DNA of 64,000 nt from Limimaricola variabilis (GCF_014195545.1 NZ_JACIBX010000001.1:557104-621103), one strand, 5' to 3'. Positions 30,684-40,099 are shown, counted from the first letter of the stretch. Numbers and translations are program-made. The notes: generated by a model from the letters alone, not told the origin.

Positions 30684-31907
30684 ATGAAACTGATCCCCGC
30701 CCTCACCGCGCTGCTGGTGGCCGGCTTTCTATACCTGCTGATCGTCGACCGGGATCGGCTGCTGGCGATCGCGCAGATCGCGCCGGGTGGGGCAGAGGAC
30801 GAAGGCATGGCCGCCGATGCGCCGCCGCCGGGCATCGGCGTGGTGGCGCTGCGCAGCACCGCGCACGAGATCGACGGCGCGCTGGTGTTGCGCGGCCGCT
30901 CAGAGGCGGCCCGCGAGGTGGAGGTGCGCGCCGAGACCTCCGGTCGGGTGACGTCGGAGCCCCTGCGCAAGGGCGCGATGGTCGAGGCCGGCGATCTATT
31001 GTGCGAGCTCGACCCCGGCACCCGCGAGATCGAACTGGCGGAGGCGCAGGCGCGTCTTGCCGAGGCCCAGAGCCGGGTACCCAGCGCCGAGGCGGCCAAG
31101 GCCGAGGCCGGGGCCCGGCTGCGCGAGGCGGAGATCAACCTCGCCAATGCCCGGCGGCTGAACCAGGGCGGCTACCAGAGCGAGACCGCCGTGATCAGCG
31201 CCGAGGCCGCGCTGGAGGCGGCGACGGCGCAAGTGCAGGCGGCCGAGTCGAGCATGGTCTCGGCCCGCGCCGGGATCGAGGCCGCGCAGGCCGGGGTGGC
31301 CTCGGCCCAGCGCGGCATCGAGCAGCTGTCGATCCGCGCGCCTTTCAATGGGCTTCTGGAGACCGACACCGCCGAGCTGGGCCTGCTGATGCAGCCCGGC
31401 TCGCCCTGCGCCACCATCGTCCAGCTCGACCCGGTGAAGCTGGTGGGCTTCGTGCCCGAGGTCGACGTCGACAAGATCCGGGTCGGCGCCGCCGCCAGGG
31501 GGGTGCTGGCCTCGGGTCAGGAGCTGACTGGCGAGGTACGCTTCGTGTCCCGCTCGGCCGACGAAACCACCCGCACCTTCCGCGTCGAGGTCGAGGTGCC
31601 CAACCCAGAGCTGCGCATCCGCGACGGCCAGACCGCCGAGATCCTGGTCGAAAGCGAGGGCGGCCTGGCGCATCTGCTGCCGCAATCGGCGCTGACGCTC
31701 GATGATTCCGGGCGGCTTGGTGTGCGGACGGTCGAGGGCGAGGAGGCGCCGGTGGCCCGCTTCGTTCCGGTCGAGCTGGTGCGCGACACGCCCGAAGGGG
31801 TGCTGGTCGCCGGGCTCGCGCCGCAGGCGGAGGTGATCGTGGTCGGGCAGGAATATGTCACCGACGGCGTCCCCGTCGCCCCGAGCTTCCGGGAGACGTC
31901 GCGATGA
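30684..31907 (+). CDS. Efflux RND transporter periplasmic adaptor subunit
   Basis: 407 residues of the membrane fusion protein family. It has an N-terminal membrane anchor (about 4-21), a biotinyl-lipoyl half motif (VRAETSGRVTSEPLRKGAMVEAGDLL), a long alpha-hairpin coiled coil (about 115-205, rich in Ala/Glu), a second lipoyl half (RAPFNGLLETDTAELGLLMQPG) and beta-barrel domains. It bridges the inner membrane pump and an outer membrane channel; no TolC-like gene is adjacent. It overlaps the permease gene by 4 bp (ATGA). ATG 30684 has GGAAGGACGAG upstream. Confidence 0.95.
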   Translation: MKLIPALTALLVAGFLYLLIVDRDRLLAIAQIAPGGAEDEGMAADAPPPGIGVVALRSTAHEIDGALVLRGRSEAAREVEVRAETSGRVTSEPLRKGAMVEAGDLLCELDPGTREIELAEAQARLAEAQSRVPSAEAAKAEAGARLREAEINLANARRLNQGGYQSETAVISAEAALEAATAQVQAAESSMVSARAGIEAAQAGVASAQRGIEQLSIRAPFNGLLETDTAELGLLMQPGSPCATIVQLDPVKLVGFVPEVDVDKIRVGAAARGVLASGQELTGEVRFVSRSADETTRTFRVEVEVPNPELRIRDGQTAEILVESEGGLAHLLPQSALTLDDSGRLGVRTVEGEEAPVARFVPVELVRDTPEGVLVAGLAPQAEVIVVGQEYVTDGVPVAPSFRETSR

Positions 31908-34900
31908 CCGGCATCGTCGACTGGGCCGCATCGCGGGCAAGGATGATCCTCGCCTTCATCGTGCTGAGCCTGGTCGCCGGTGGCGCCGCCTATGTCGGCC
32001 TGCCCAAGGAGGGCGAGCCCGACATCGAGATCCCGGCGCTGTTCGTCTCGGTCCCCTTCCCCGGCATTTCGGCCGAGGACGCCGAGCAGCTCCTGGTGCG
32101 GCCGATGGAAACGCGGCTCGCCGATCTCGACGGGCTCGAAAGCATGACCGCGACCGCCGCCGAGGGCTATGCCGGCGTGGCGCTTGAATTCGAGTTCGGC
32201 TGGGACAAGACCAAGATCATGGCCGATGTGCGCGACGCGATGAACGCTGCGGAGGCCGAGTTTCCCGACGGGGCCGAAAGCTGGTCGGTCAACGAGATCA
32301 ACTTCTCGGAATTCCCGATCATCATCGTCAACCTGACCGGCCCGCTGCCCGAGCGGACGCTGATCCGCGTCGCCAAGGACCTGCAGGACAGGCTCGAGGC
32401 GCTCGACCCGGTGCTTTCGGCCGGGCTGGTGGGCCAGCGCGACGAGATGCTCGAGGTCGAGATCGACCCGCTCCGGCTCGAGGCCTACAACGTCACCGCC
32501 GCCGAGCTGCTGCAGGTCGTCACCCAAAACAACCTGTTGATCGCGGCCGGCGAGGTCGAAACCGCGCAGGGCTCCTTCGCGGTCAAGATCCCGTCGAGCT
32601 TCGACGATCCGGGCGATGTCTACGACCTGCCGATCAAGACGAATGGCGACCGGGTGGTGACGCTGGGCGATCTGTCGACGATCCGGCTCACCTTCGAGGA
32701 CCGTGCCTCGACCGCGCGTTTCGACGGCCGAACCACGGTGGCGCTGCAGGTGGTCAAGCGGCGCGGGTTCAACCTGATCGACACCGCCGCGCTGGTCCGG
32801 GAAACGGTCGCGGCCGAGCGCGCCTCCTGGCCCGAGGAGCTACGCCGCGCCATCGAGGTCGGCACTTCTAACGACCAGAGCCGCAACGTGGCCTCGATGG
32901 TCAGCCAGCTCGAAGGCTCGGTGCTGACCGCGATCGCGCTGGTGATGATTGTGGTGCTGGCAGCCTTGGGCCCAAGGCCGGCGCTGCTGGTGGGCTTCGC
33001 GATCCCGACCTCCTTCCTTTTGTGCTTCGCGCTGCTGGCGGTGATGAAGATCACCATCTCCAACATCGTGATGTTCGGCCTAATCCTCGCGGTCGGCATG
33101 CTGGTCGACGGCGCGATCGTGGTCGTCGAATATGCCGACAAGCGGATTTCCGAGGGCGTCGGCCCGATGCACGCCTATGTCGAGGCCGCCAAGCGGATGT
33201 TTTGGCCGGTGGTGTCTTCGACCGCCACGACGCTCTGCGCCTTCCTGCCGATGCTGTTCTGGCCCGGCGTGGCGGGGCAGTTCATGGGGATGCTGCCGGT
33301 CACGTTGATCTTCGTGCTCTCGGCCTCGCTGGTAGTGGCGCTGATCTACCTGCCGGTGATGGGCGGCGTGCTGGGCCGGTTGAGCCGCGGCTTCGGGCGG
33401 CTGTCGGACCGGCTGCGGCGTCGCCTGCCCTGGGTGGTCCGCGCCGCGCTCGTGCCGCCAGCGGCCGGGCTGATCTTCGTCGGGCTGATGCTGGCGCTCA
33501 ACGCGGGCTACCTCACCGGCGAGGCCCGCCCTGCCCAGGGGCTCTTCGACGCAGCACCGGGGCTGGCACTCGCGCTGGTCGGGGCGATCGCCACCACGAT
33601 CTTTGGCGGGGCCGCGCGGATCGTCCGGGCGCCCAAGCGGGTGCGCGCGGGCTATCGCCGCACCCTCTTCGGCCGGGTCATCGCGCTGATCGCCGGAAAC
33701 CCGGTGATGCCGCTCGTCACCATTGCCGCGGTCGGTATCTTCGTCGCTTCGACCTTCAGCTATTTCGGCACCCACAACAACGGCGTCGAGTTCTTCGTGC
33801 CGACCGAGCCAGAGCAGGCGATCATCTACGTCCAGGCGCGTGGCAATCTCAGCCTCGCCGAGAAGGACGCGATCGTCGCCGAGGCCGAACGCGTGGTGGT
33901 GGGCTTTCCCGGCATCCGCTCGGTCTTTGCCTTTGCCGGGGATGGCGGGCTGAACTCCAACACCGCGGGCGCCGGCGGGCCGGCCGACGCGGTGGGCCAG
34001 CTTCAGATCGAGTTGGTGCCCTGGGACGAGCGCCCCGCCTATGCGCGCGAGAACGAGCTCGACCTCGCCACGCTCGACGGCGACGTGGTACTGGAGCGGC
34101 TGCAGGCGGCGCTCAACGCCATTCCCGGCATCCGCATCGAGATCCTCGATCTCGCCATGGGCCCCGGTTCTTCGAAGCCGGTGAACCTGCGCCTCACCGG
34201 CGAGGATTTCGAAACGCTGCGCGAAGCCACGGCCCAGCTCCGCACCCGGTTCGAGGCGACGCCGGGGCTGACGCTGATCGAGGACACGCTACCGCTGCCG
34301 GGCATCGACTGGCAGATAGACGTCGACATCGAGAAGGCCGGCCGCTTCGGCGCCGACGTGGCCACGGTGGGCGCGATGGTGCAGCTCGTCACCCGGGGCA
34401 TCCTGCTCGACACGATGCGGGTCGAAAGCTCGGACGAGGAAATCGAGATCCGGGTGCGGCTGCCCGAAAAGGACCGGGTCCTGTCGACGCTCGACAGCCT
34501 GCGGGTGCGCACGCCCAACGGTCTGGTGCCGCTGTCGAACTTCGTCACCCGCACCCCGGTCGCCAAGCTCGCGGAGATCAACCGCGTCGACCAGCGCCGC
34601 TACTTCGAGGTCAAGGCGGACGTGCTGCCCGGTCTGGTCAAGCTGATCGAGGACGGCGAGAGCCGGGTACTGCGCGACGACGCGATCGACCCGGCGCTGC
34701 AGGCACGGATCGACTCGGGCGAGGTGACCCGCGTGCCGGTCAACGCCAACGAGCGCATCGCCGCCCTGACCGAATGGGTCGAGGAGGCGCCCTTTTCGCC
34801 GGGGATCGACTGGGAATGGACCGGCGACCAGCAGGACCAGACCGAGAGCCAGGCCTTCCTGCAATCGGCTTTCGCCGGTGCGTTGGGGCTGATGTTCATC

Positions 34901-35554
34901 ATCCTGCTGGCGCAGTTCAACAGCTTCTACAACGCGGTGCTGGTGCTGCTCGCGGTGGTGATGTCGACCGCGGGCGTGCTGATCGGCATGCTGGTGATGG
35001 ACCAGAGCTTCTCGATCATCATGACCGGCACCGGCATCGTCGCGTTGGCCGGGATCGTGGTGAACAACAACATCGTGCTGATCGACACCTACCAGGATTA
35101 CGCGCGCTACATGCCGCGAACCGAGGCGGTGATCCGCACCGCCGAGGATCGTATCCGGCCGGTGATCCTCACCACCGTGACCACCATGGCGGGCCTCGCG
35201 CCGATGATGTTCGGGCTCAGCCTCGACTTCTTCGGTGGCGGCTACACGATCGACAGCCCGACCGCGCTCTGGTGGAAGCAGCTCGCCACGGCGGTGGTGT
35301 TCGGCCTGGGCATCGCCACGGTGCTGACGCTGGTCTTCACCCCGGCGATGCTGTCGCTCCGGATCTGGGCCGCGCGCTATGCCCACTGGATGTCACGCTT
35401 GCTGGCGCGGCTCTCGATGGGCCGGGGCAGCAAGGCCGCGCGCGACTGGGCGCTGCGGCGCGAGGCACGGCGGATCAAGGCGCCGGAGATCATCTGGGAG
35501 GACGGCGATGGTCCGCTGCCCCGCCCTGCCCCGAAGTTGCGCGCCGCCGAGTAA
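31904..35554 (+). CDS. Efflux RND transporter permease with extra central membrane segment
   Basis: 1216 residues, clearly longer than the usual 1020-1050. The pump has a first TM helix, a porter domain (about 40-330) and TM2-6 (about 335-490). It then has an unusual stretch of about 100 residues (490-590) with two more hydrophobic helices (about 516-533 and 551-575), then TM7, the second porter domain and TM8-12. A cytoplasmic tail of about 50 residues rich in Arg follows. In TM4 the AcrB Asp407-Asp408 pair reads VDGAIVVVE (Asp402, Gly403), so only one relay Asp is kept. It is a proton-driven drug or lipid exporter by family; the substrate is unknown. Confidence 0.93.
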   Translation: MTGIVDWAASRARMILAFIVLSLVAGGAAYVGLPKEGEPDIEIPALFVSVPFPGISAEDAEQLLVRPMETRLADLDGLESMTATAAEGYAGVALEFEFGWDKTKIMADVRDAMNAAEAEFPDGAESWSVNEINFSEFPIIIVNLTGPLPERTLIRVAKDLQDRLEALDPVLSAGLVGQRDEMLEVEIDPLRLEAYNVTAAELLQVVTQNNLLIAAGEVETAQGSFAVKIPSSFDDPGDVYDLPIKTNGDRVVTLGDLSTIRLTFEDRASTARFDGRTTVALQVVKRRGFNLIDTAALVRETVAAERASWPEELRRAIEVGTSNDQSRNVASMVSQLEGSVLTAIALVMIVVLAALGPRPALLVGFAIPTSFLLCFALLAVMKITISNIVMFGLILAVGMLVDGAIVVVEYADKRISEGVGPMHAYVEAAKRMFWPVVSSTATTLCAFLPMLFWPGVAGQFMGMLPVTLIFVLSASLVVALIYLPVMGGVLGRLSRGFGRLSDRLRRRLPWVVRAALVPPAAGLIFVGLMLALNAGYLTGEARPAQGLFDAAPGLALALVGAIATTIFGGAARIVRAPKRVRAGYRRTLFGRVIALIAGNPVMPLVTIAAVGIFVASTFSYFGTHNNGVEFFVPTEPEQAIIYVQARGNLSLAEKDAIVAEAERVVVGFPGIRSVFAFAGDGGLNSNTAGAGGPADAVGQLQIELVPWDERPAYARENELDLATLDGDVVLERLQAALNAIPGIRIEILDLAMGPGSSKPVNLRLTGEDFETLREATAQLRTRFEATPGLTLIEDTLPLPGIDWQIDVDIEKAGRFGADVATVGAMVQLVTRGILLDTMRVESSDEEIEIRVRLPEKDRVLSTLDSLRVRTPNGLVPLSNFVTRTPVAKLAEINRVDQRRYFEVKADVLPGLVKLIEDGESRVLRDDAIDPALQARIDSGEVTRVPVNANERIAALTEWVEEAPFSPGIDWEWTGDQQDQTESQAFLQSAFAGALGLMFIILLAQFNSFYNAVLVLLAVVMSTAGVLIGMLVMDQSFSIIMTGTGIVALAGIVVNNNIVLIDTYQDYARYMPRTEAVIRTAEDRIRPVILTTVTTMAGLAPMMFGLSLDFFGGGYTIDSPTALWWKQLATAVVFGLGIATVLTLVFTPAMLSLRIWAARYAHWMSRLLARLSMGRGSKAARDWALRREARRIKAPEIIWEDGDGPLPRPAPKLRAAE

Positions 35555-35581
35555 AGGGGCGCGAGAGCGCTCCACCCCAGC

Positions 35582-36781
35582 TCAGGCGGCCTGCACCGTG
35601 CGTTCCCCTCGGCCCAGCGCCAGCAGCGCGAGGCCCAGCGCCATCACCGCGCAGCCCGCGATCACCGCGACCATCGGCAGGGCGGTGCCATCGAAGAACG
35701 GCCCGGTGACCGCCACCATCAGCCCGCCGGTCAGCATCTGCAGCGTGCCGCCCATCGACGAGGCCAGCCCGGCGATCTCGCCATGCGGGTCGAGCGCCAT
35801 GACCTGGCTCGTCGGGATGACGAGACCGAGGCAAGCATTGCCGCACAGCAGCAGGCCCATCAGGACCGGCAGCGATGCATAGCCAGCCGCCGTCAGGGTC
35901 AGCAGCGTCAGACTGAAGAAGGCAAAGCCCGACAGCGCCAGCCGCAGCATCCGCGTCAGGCCGATCCGGCGCCCCAGCGTGGCAGCGAACTGGCTCGCGC
36001 CGAAGAAGCCGATCGCGTTGATCGCGAAGGCGAGGCTGAACTGCAGCGGGGTGAGACCATATTGCGCGGTGTAGACGAAGCTGGCGCTCGCGATGAAGAC
36101 GAAGAAGCTCGCCATACCGAAGCCCGACACGAAGGTCAGCGCCATGAAGGTCGGATCGCGGAACAGCCGCTTGGCCGAGGTCGCGAGGATGCGCGGGCGG
36201 ACCGGGCGGCGGCGTTCGGCGGGCAGTGTTTCCTTGAGCGCGAAGATGGTGAGCAGCAGCGCCAACCCGGCGACGACCGCCAGCGCGCCGAAGATACCGC
36301 GCCAACCGGTGAAGGTCATCATGATCGCCCCGGAGAGCGGGGCCAGCATCGGCGAGACCGAGATCACCAGCATGATCATCGCCACCAGCCGCGTTGCCTC
36401 GTGGCCGGTATACATGTCGCGCACCATGGCGCGCGGCACCACCATCAGCGCCGCGCAGCCAAAGCCCTGCAGCGCCCGGAAGGCCACGAGCCAAGGCAGC
36501 GTCGGCGCCAGCGCGCAGCCGATGGTGGCGATGAGGAAGACCGAGACCCCGATATAGACGGGCGTCTTGCGGCCGACCGCGTCGGCCATCGGACCATAGA
36601 GCAGCTGCGCCAGTCCAAAGGCCAGGAAATAGGCGCTGATCGTCGCCTGCGCTGCGGCCTCATCCACGCCGAGATCGGCGGCGAGACCCGGCAGGCCCGG
36701 CAGGTACATGTCGATCGTGAACGGGCCCACGGCAGAGAGCAGGCCCAGCACCAACGCGGTGCGGAACATCGGGGATAACAT
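35582..36781 (-). CDS. Bcr/CflA family multidrug efflux MFS transporter
   Basis: 399 residues, twelve predicted membrane helices. Family signatures are the N-terminal FTIDMYLPGLPGLAADLGV, the loop YGPMADAVGRKTPVYIG (MFS motif A) and RALQGFGCAALMVVPRAMVRDMYTG. These proton antiporters export drugs such as bicyclomycin or sulfonamides, or cysteine. AAGGA lies 8 bp before the ATG. Its promoter (36852-36880) holds a palindrome related to the RND operator, which suggests shared control. Confidence 0.93.
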   Translation of the reverse strand: MLSPMFRTALVLGLLSAVGPFTIDMYLPGLPGLAADLGVDEAAAQATISAYFLAFGLAQLLYGPMADAVGRKTPVYIGVSVFLIATIGCALAPTLPWLVAFRALQGFGCAALMVVPRAMVRDMYTGHEATRLVAMIMLVISVSPMLAPLSGAIMMTFTGWRGIFGALAVVAGLALLLTIFALKETLPAERRRPVRPRILATSAKRLFRDPTFMALTFVSGFGMASFFVFIASASFVYTAQYGLTPLQFSLAFAINAIGFFGASQFAATLGRRIGLTRMLRLALSGFAFFSLTLLTLTAAGYASLPVLMGLLLCGNACLGLVIPTSQVMALDPHGEIAGLASSMGGTLQMLTGGLMVAVTGPFFDGTALPMVAVIAGCAVMALGLALLALGRGERTVQAA

Positions 36782-36851
36782 AGGGCTGTCCTTGAACGCC
36801 GCGCACAGGCGCGGAGCGGCAATGGCCCGCACGCGGCGGACGACTCGAGCG

Positions 36852-36880
36852 AAAGCTAGACCGCTCGGTTCAGTTTGGCA
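36852..36880 (-). promoter_or_regulatory. MFS pump promoter with embedded operator-like palindrome
   Basis: On the minus strand TTGCCA (36880-36875), 17-bp spacer, TAGCTT (36857-36852). The spacer and -10 region hold CTGAACCG-AG-CGGTCTAG (36855-36872), which matches the RND operator in all 8 bases of one arm and 6 of 8 in the other. It lies about 70 bp upstream of the MFS start codon. Confidence 0.55.
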
Positions 36881-36881
36881 A

Positions 36882-38708
36882 TCACGCGGCCTCGGCTTCC
36901 TCGGCCTGCTGGCGCGACCAGAGCTGCGCATACCGCCCCTCGAGCGCCAGAAGATGCTCATGCGTGCCGGATTCCACCACTTTTCCGGCCTCCAGCACGA
37001 CGATGCGATCGGCATCTGCAATGGTGGACAGGCGATGTGCGATGGTGATCACTGATCGGCCCTGCCCCATCGCCCGCAACTGGCCCTGGATCTCGCGTTC
37101 GGTGTCGGTGTCGAGCGCGCTCGTCGCCTCGTCCAGAAGCAGGATCGGCGGATCCTTGAGCAGCGTGCGGGCGATACCCACGCGCTGCTTCTCGCCGCCC
37201 GAAAGCTTCAGCCCCCGCTCACCCACGGTGGTGTCGTAGCCCTCCGGCAGCGACATGATGAAATCGTGGATCTGCGCGGCGCGCGCCACCGCCTCGATTT
37301 CCTCGCGGGTGGCGCCGTCGCGGCCATAGGCGATGTTGTAGAGGATGGTGTCGTTGAACAGCACCGTGTCCTGCGGCACCACGCCGATCCGGGCGTGCAG
37401 GCTGTCCTGCGTGACCTCGCGCAGGTCCTGTCCGTCGATGCGGATCGCGCCACCCGTCACGTCGTAGAAGCGGAACAGAAGCCGGCCGATGGTCGATTTC
37501 CCGGCACCGGACGAGCCGACGATGGCGACGGTCTCGCCCGGCTTCACGGTGAAGCTCACGCCCTTGAGGATGCCGCGCGCCGCCTCGTAGCCGAAGGTGA
37601 CCTCGTCGAAGACGATCTCGCCGCGCGTCACCTCGATCGGCCTGGCGCCCGGCCGATCGGTCACCTCGGGCGGCTGGTTCAGCAGATCGAACATCTCGGC
37701 CATGTCGATCAGCGCCTGCCGGATCTCGCGGTAGACGGTGCCCAGGAAGTTGAGCGGCATGGTGATCTGGATCATGTAGGCGTTGACCATGACGAAATCG
37801 CCCACCGTCAGATCGCCCCGCTCGACGCCGATGGCCGCCATCACCATGACCACGACGAGCCCGCCGGTGATGATCAGCGACTGGCCGAAATTGAGGAAGG
37901 CGAGCGAGTAGTTGGTCCGCACCGCCGCGGCCGCGTATTTCTCCATCGCGGAGTCGTAACGCGCCGCCTCGCGGCCCTCGGCCCCGAAATACTTGACCGT
38001 CTCGAAGTTGAGCAGGCTGTCGATCGCCTTCTGGTTGGCGTCGGTATCTTGGTCGTTCATCTGCTTGCGGATCTTCACCCGCCACTCCGTCACCTTGAAG
38101 GTGAAGGCGACGTAGAGGACGATCGTGACCAGTACGGCCACGAGGTACCATACGTCGAACAGGAAGAAGAGCACGACCGCGACCAGCAGCAATTCGAGGA
38201 TCAGCGGTCCGATCGAGAACAGCAGGAAGCGCAGCAGGAACTCGACGCCCTTCACCCCGCGCTCGATGATCCGGCTGAGACCACCGGTCTTGCGGCTGAT
38301 GTGGTAGCGCAGGCTCATCGCGTGGATGTGCCGGAAGGTGCGCAGGGCGAGCTTGCGCAGCGCCCGCTGGCCTACCGGGGTGAACACCACGTCGCGCAGT
38401 TGCTGAAAGCCGACATTGGCGAGCCGGGCGAGACCGTAGATCACCGTCAACCCCGCCGCACCGAGCGCCAGCAGCATCGCCGCGCTCTCGCCCTCGCCCG
38501 CCAGCGCGTCGACGGCGGCCTTGTAGAAGATCGGCGTCGCCACGGCGATCAGCTTGGCCACCACGAGCAGCGACACGGCGAGCACCACGCGCCGTTTCAC
38601 CCAAGCCTCGCCTTCAGGCCACAGATAGGGAATGACCTGCCGGATCGTGTCCCAGCCCTTGACCGGCTGACCGGAGAGATTGGCGTCGGTCTTGGACAGG
38701 CGTCGCAT
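36882..38708 (-). CDS. Atm1-type ABC half-transporter (membrane domain fused to ATPase)
   Basis: 608 residues. Six TM helices occupy about 40-335, with the Atm1-specific segment NFETVKYFGAEGREAARYD (234-252) that lines the glutathione site. The nucleotide-binding domain has Walker A GSSGAGKST (398-406), signature LSGGEKQR (502-509) and Walker B ILLLDEATSALD. Bacterial Atm1 homologs export glutathione conjugates of heavy metals and support iron-sulfur or metal homeostasis. A short conserved N-terminal extension precedes the first helix. It is divergent from the LOG gene. Confidence 0.93.
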   Translation of the reverse strand: MRRLSKTDANLSGQPVKGWDTIRQVIPYLWPEGEAWVKRRVVLAVSLLVVAKLIAVATPIFYKAAVDALAGEGESAAMLLALGAAGLTVIYGLARLANVGFQQLRDVVFTPVGQRALRKLALRTFRHIHAMSLRYHISRKTGGLSRIIERGVKGVEFLLRFLLFSIGPLILELLLVAVVLFFLFDVWYLVAVLVTIVLYVAFTFKVTEWRVKIRKQMNDQDTDANQKAIDSLLNFETVKYFGAEGREAARYDSAMEKYAAAAVRTNYSLAFLNFGQSLIITGGLVVVMVMAAIGVERGDLTVGDFVMVNAYMIQITMPLNFLGTVYREIRQALIDMAEMFDLLNQPPEVTDRPGARPIEVTRGEIVFDEVTFGYEAARGILKGVSFTVKPGETVAIVGSSGAGKSTIGRLLFRFYDVTGGAIRIDGQDLREVTQDSLHARIGVVPQDTVLFNDTILYNIAYGRDGATREEIEAVARAAQIHDFIMSLPEGYDTTVGERGLKLSGGEKQRVGIARTLLKDPPILLLDEATSALDTDTEREIQGQLRAMGQGRSVITIAHRLSTIADADRIVVLEAGKVVESGTHEHLLALEGRYAQLWSRQQAEEAEAA

Positions 38709-38841
38709 CGGCGGGCTCCGGGGCTGGCGGCGGGCGGTTCAACCTAGGCCGGACGTCCGCCGATGGCCAGCGGTCCACCGGCGCTTGAGCCGGGCCGCCC
38801 GGCGCTCTACGACGAGAGGGGAGCAATTCCGGAGTTTCGCC

Positions 38842-39408
38842 ATGCCCCTGCCCGTCTTTTCCGCCTCGGTCTGCGTGTTCTGCGGCTCTCGCCCCGGCAT
38901 CCGACCGGCCTACGAGCTTGCCGCGCGCGAGACCGGCGAGATGCTGGCCCGGCGCGGCTGGCGCCTGGTCTACGGCGCCGGCGATGTGGGGCTCATGGGC
39001 ACGGTGGCGCGCGCCTCGCAGGGCGCGGGCGGTGCCAGCATGGGGGTGATCCCGCGCCACCTCGTGGAGGCGGAGGTCGGCAAGACCGATCTCGACACCT
39101 ACGTGGTCACCGAGACCATGCACGAGCGCAAGAAGGTGATGTTCATGAACGCCAATGCGATCGTGATGCTGCCGGGCGGCGCCGGATCGCTCGACGAGTT
39201 CTTCGAGGTGCTGACATGGCGCCAGCTCGGCCTGCATGGCAAGCCGATCCTGCTGCTCGACTGCGACGGCTACTGGCAGCCGCTGCGCCAGCTGATCAAC
39301 CACGTCATCGACGAGGGCTTCGCCGATGACGGGCTGAAGGCGTTCGTTCAATACGTCTCGAGCGTCAAGGCGCTCGAAAAGGTGCTGGCCGAGACGCTGG
39401 AGGGCTGA
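38842..39408 (+). CDS. LOG family protein (TIGR00730, nucleoside 5'-monophosphate phosphoribohydrolase)
   Basis: 188 residues with the Rossmann-type LOG fold: SVCVFCGSRPG near the N-terminus, GAGDVGLMGTVARA, MHERKK and the signature PGGAGSLDEFFEVLTW. Members hydrolyse N6-modified AMP to free cytokinins or act as general AMP/CMP nucleosidases. The start has GGAG 7 bp upstream. In bacteria the physiological role is often purine salvage, so a hormone role should not be assumed. Confidence 0.93.
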   Translation: MPLPVFSASVCVFCGSRPGIRPAYELAARETGEMLARRGWRLVYGAGDVGLMGTVARASQGAGGASMGVIPRHLVEAEVGKTDLDTYVVTETMHERKKVMFMNANAIVMLPGGAGSLDEFFEVLTWRQLGLHGKPILLLDCDGYWQPLRQLINHVIDEGFADDGLKAFVQYVSSVKALEKVLAETLEG

Positions 39409-39440
39409 GGGCGGCCGGGGCCGCCTCTCATCTGGTGCAA

Positions 39441-39890
39441 TCAGGCCGTTTCGGCGGCGATTGCCTTCTCGATCTCGGCGACGGGGTGGTTGGTGAGCGT
39501 CTTCGGGATCTCGACCACCACCGTGTCGGCCACCTCCTTGTGCCATTCTTCGCGCAGCGCGCCGAGCACCTGTGGGCTGGCCACGACGACCAGCTTCTCG
39601 AACCGGCCCTTGTGGACGTGGCGGTAGAGGATGTCCGCGAGGTCGGCGGCGAAGCGGTCCTTGGCCAGTTGGTGGAAATCGGTCTCGGCGAGCGCCGTGC
39701 GCTGGCCGGGGCCGTTATCGGCGAGGCGGCCTGCCTTGTCGGTCGCCTGCTCGCGGTCGGGCGGGTTCTCCTGCTCCTCCTTGCGCACCACGCGAAGGTT
39801 CGGGTGCTGGTCGTCGGTGACGTTCTCGAGGATCAGGGCCTTCTCGCCATCGGCGACGAGCACCCATGTGCCGTTGTCGATCTTGGCCAT
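39441..39890 (-). CDS. Host attachment family protein
   Basis: 149 residues of the 'host attachment' family (PF10116), with WVLVADGEKALILE at the start and FEKLVVVASPQVLGALREEWH in the C-terminal half. The fold resembles the eRF1/baeRF group. Agrobacterium members were named from attachment mutants, but the biochemical function is not known. It is the second gene of a two-gene unit: its ATG overlaps the stop of the preceding small gene by 1 bp (TGATG). Confidence 0.88.
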   Translation of the reverse strand: MAKIDNGTWVLVADGEKALILENVTDDQHPNLRVVRKEEQENPPDREQATDKAGRLADNGPGQRTALAETDFHQLAKDRFAADLADILYRHVHKGRFEKLVVVASPQVLGALREEWHKEVADTVVVEIPKTLTNHPVAEIEKAIAAETA

Positions 39891-40099
39891 CAGTCGTTGT
39901 CCTTCTCGTCGCTCTTGCGCACGCGGGTGGCGCCGGGGTCGTCCTGCTCGGCCCGCTTGAGATCGTCGCGGGTGCCGACCTTGCGCGTCAGGTCGCCGCC
40001 CTCGCGCCCCGGCTGGTTGCCCGCACCGCCCTTGTCCTCATCGGTCACATAGGCGTCGGTTTCCTTCACGCCGTCCTTGGATCGTGCCCTGTCGGCCAT
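39890..40099 (-). CDS. Small hydrophilic protein of unknown function
   Basis: 69 residues, no membrane segment and very few hydrophobic residues; it is rich in Asp, Glu, Lys, Arg and Gly and probably disordered. A near-perfect AGGAGG lies 5 bp before ATG 40097-40099. It is directly coupled to the host-attachment-family gene. Low-complexity charged proteins of this kind are often stress-induced, but no family could be recognised. Confidence 0.75.
   Translation of the reverse strand: MADRARSKDGVKETDAYVTDEDKGGAGNQPGREGGDLTRKVGTRDDLKRAEQDDPGATRVRKSDEKDND

Noticed and set aside
29684..31147. Upstream continuation of the bamB frame through the TPR gene and RND promoter
   Set aside because: It is open only because of high GC. 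It would place about 490 residues before a clear lipoprotein signal peptide.
35556..35573. Possible terminator between RND permease and MFS genes
   Set aside because: The stem GGGGCGC/GCGCTCC has a wobble pair and no T tract on either strand, too weak to list.
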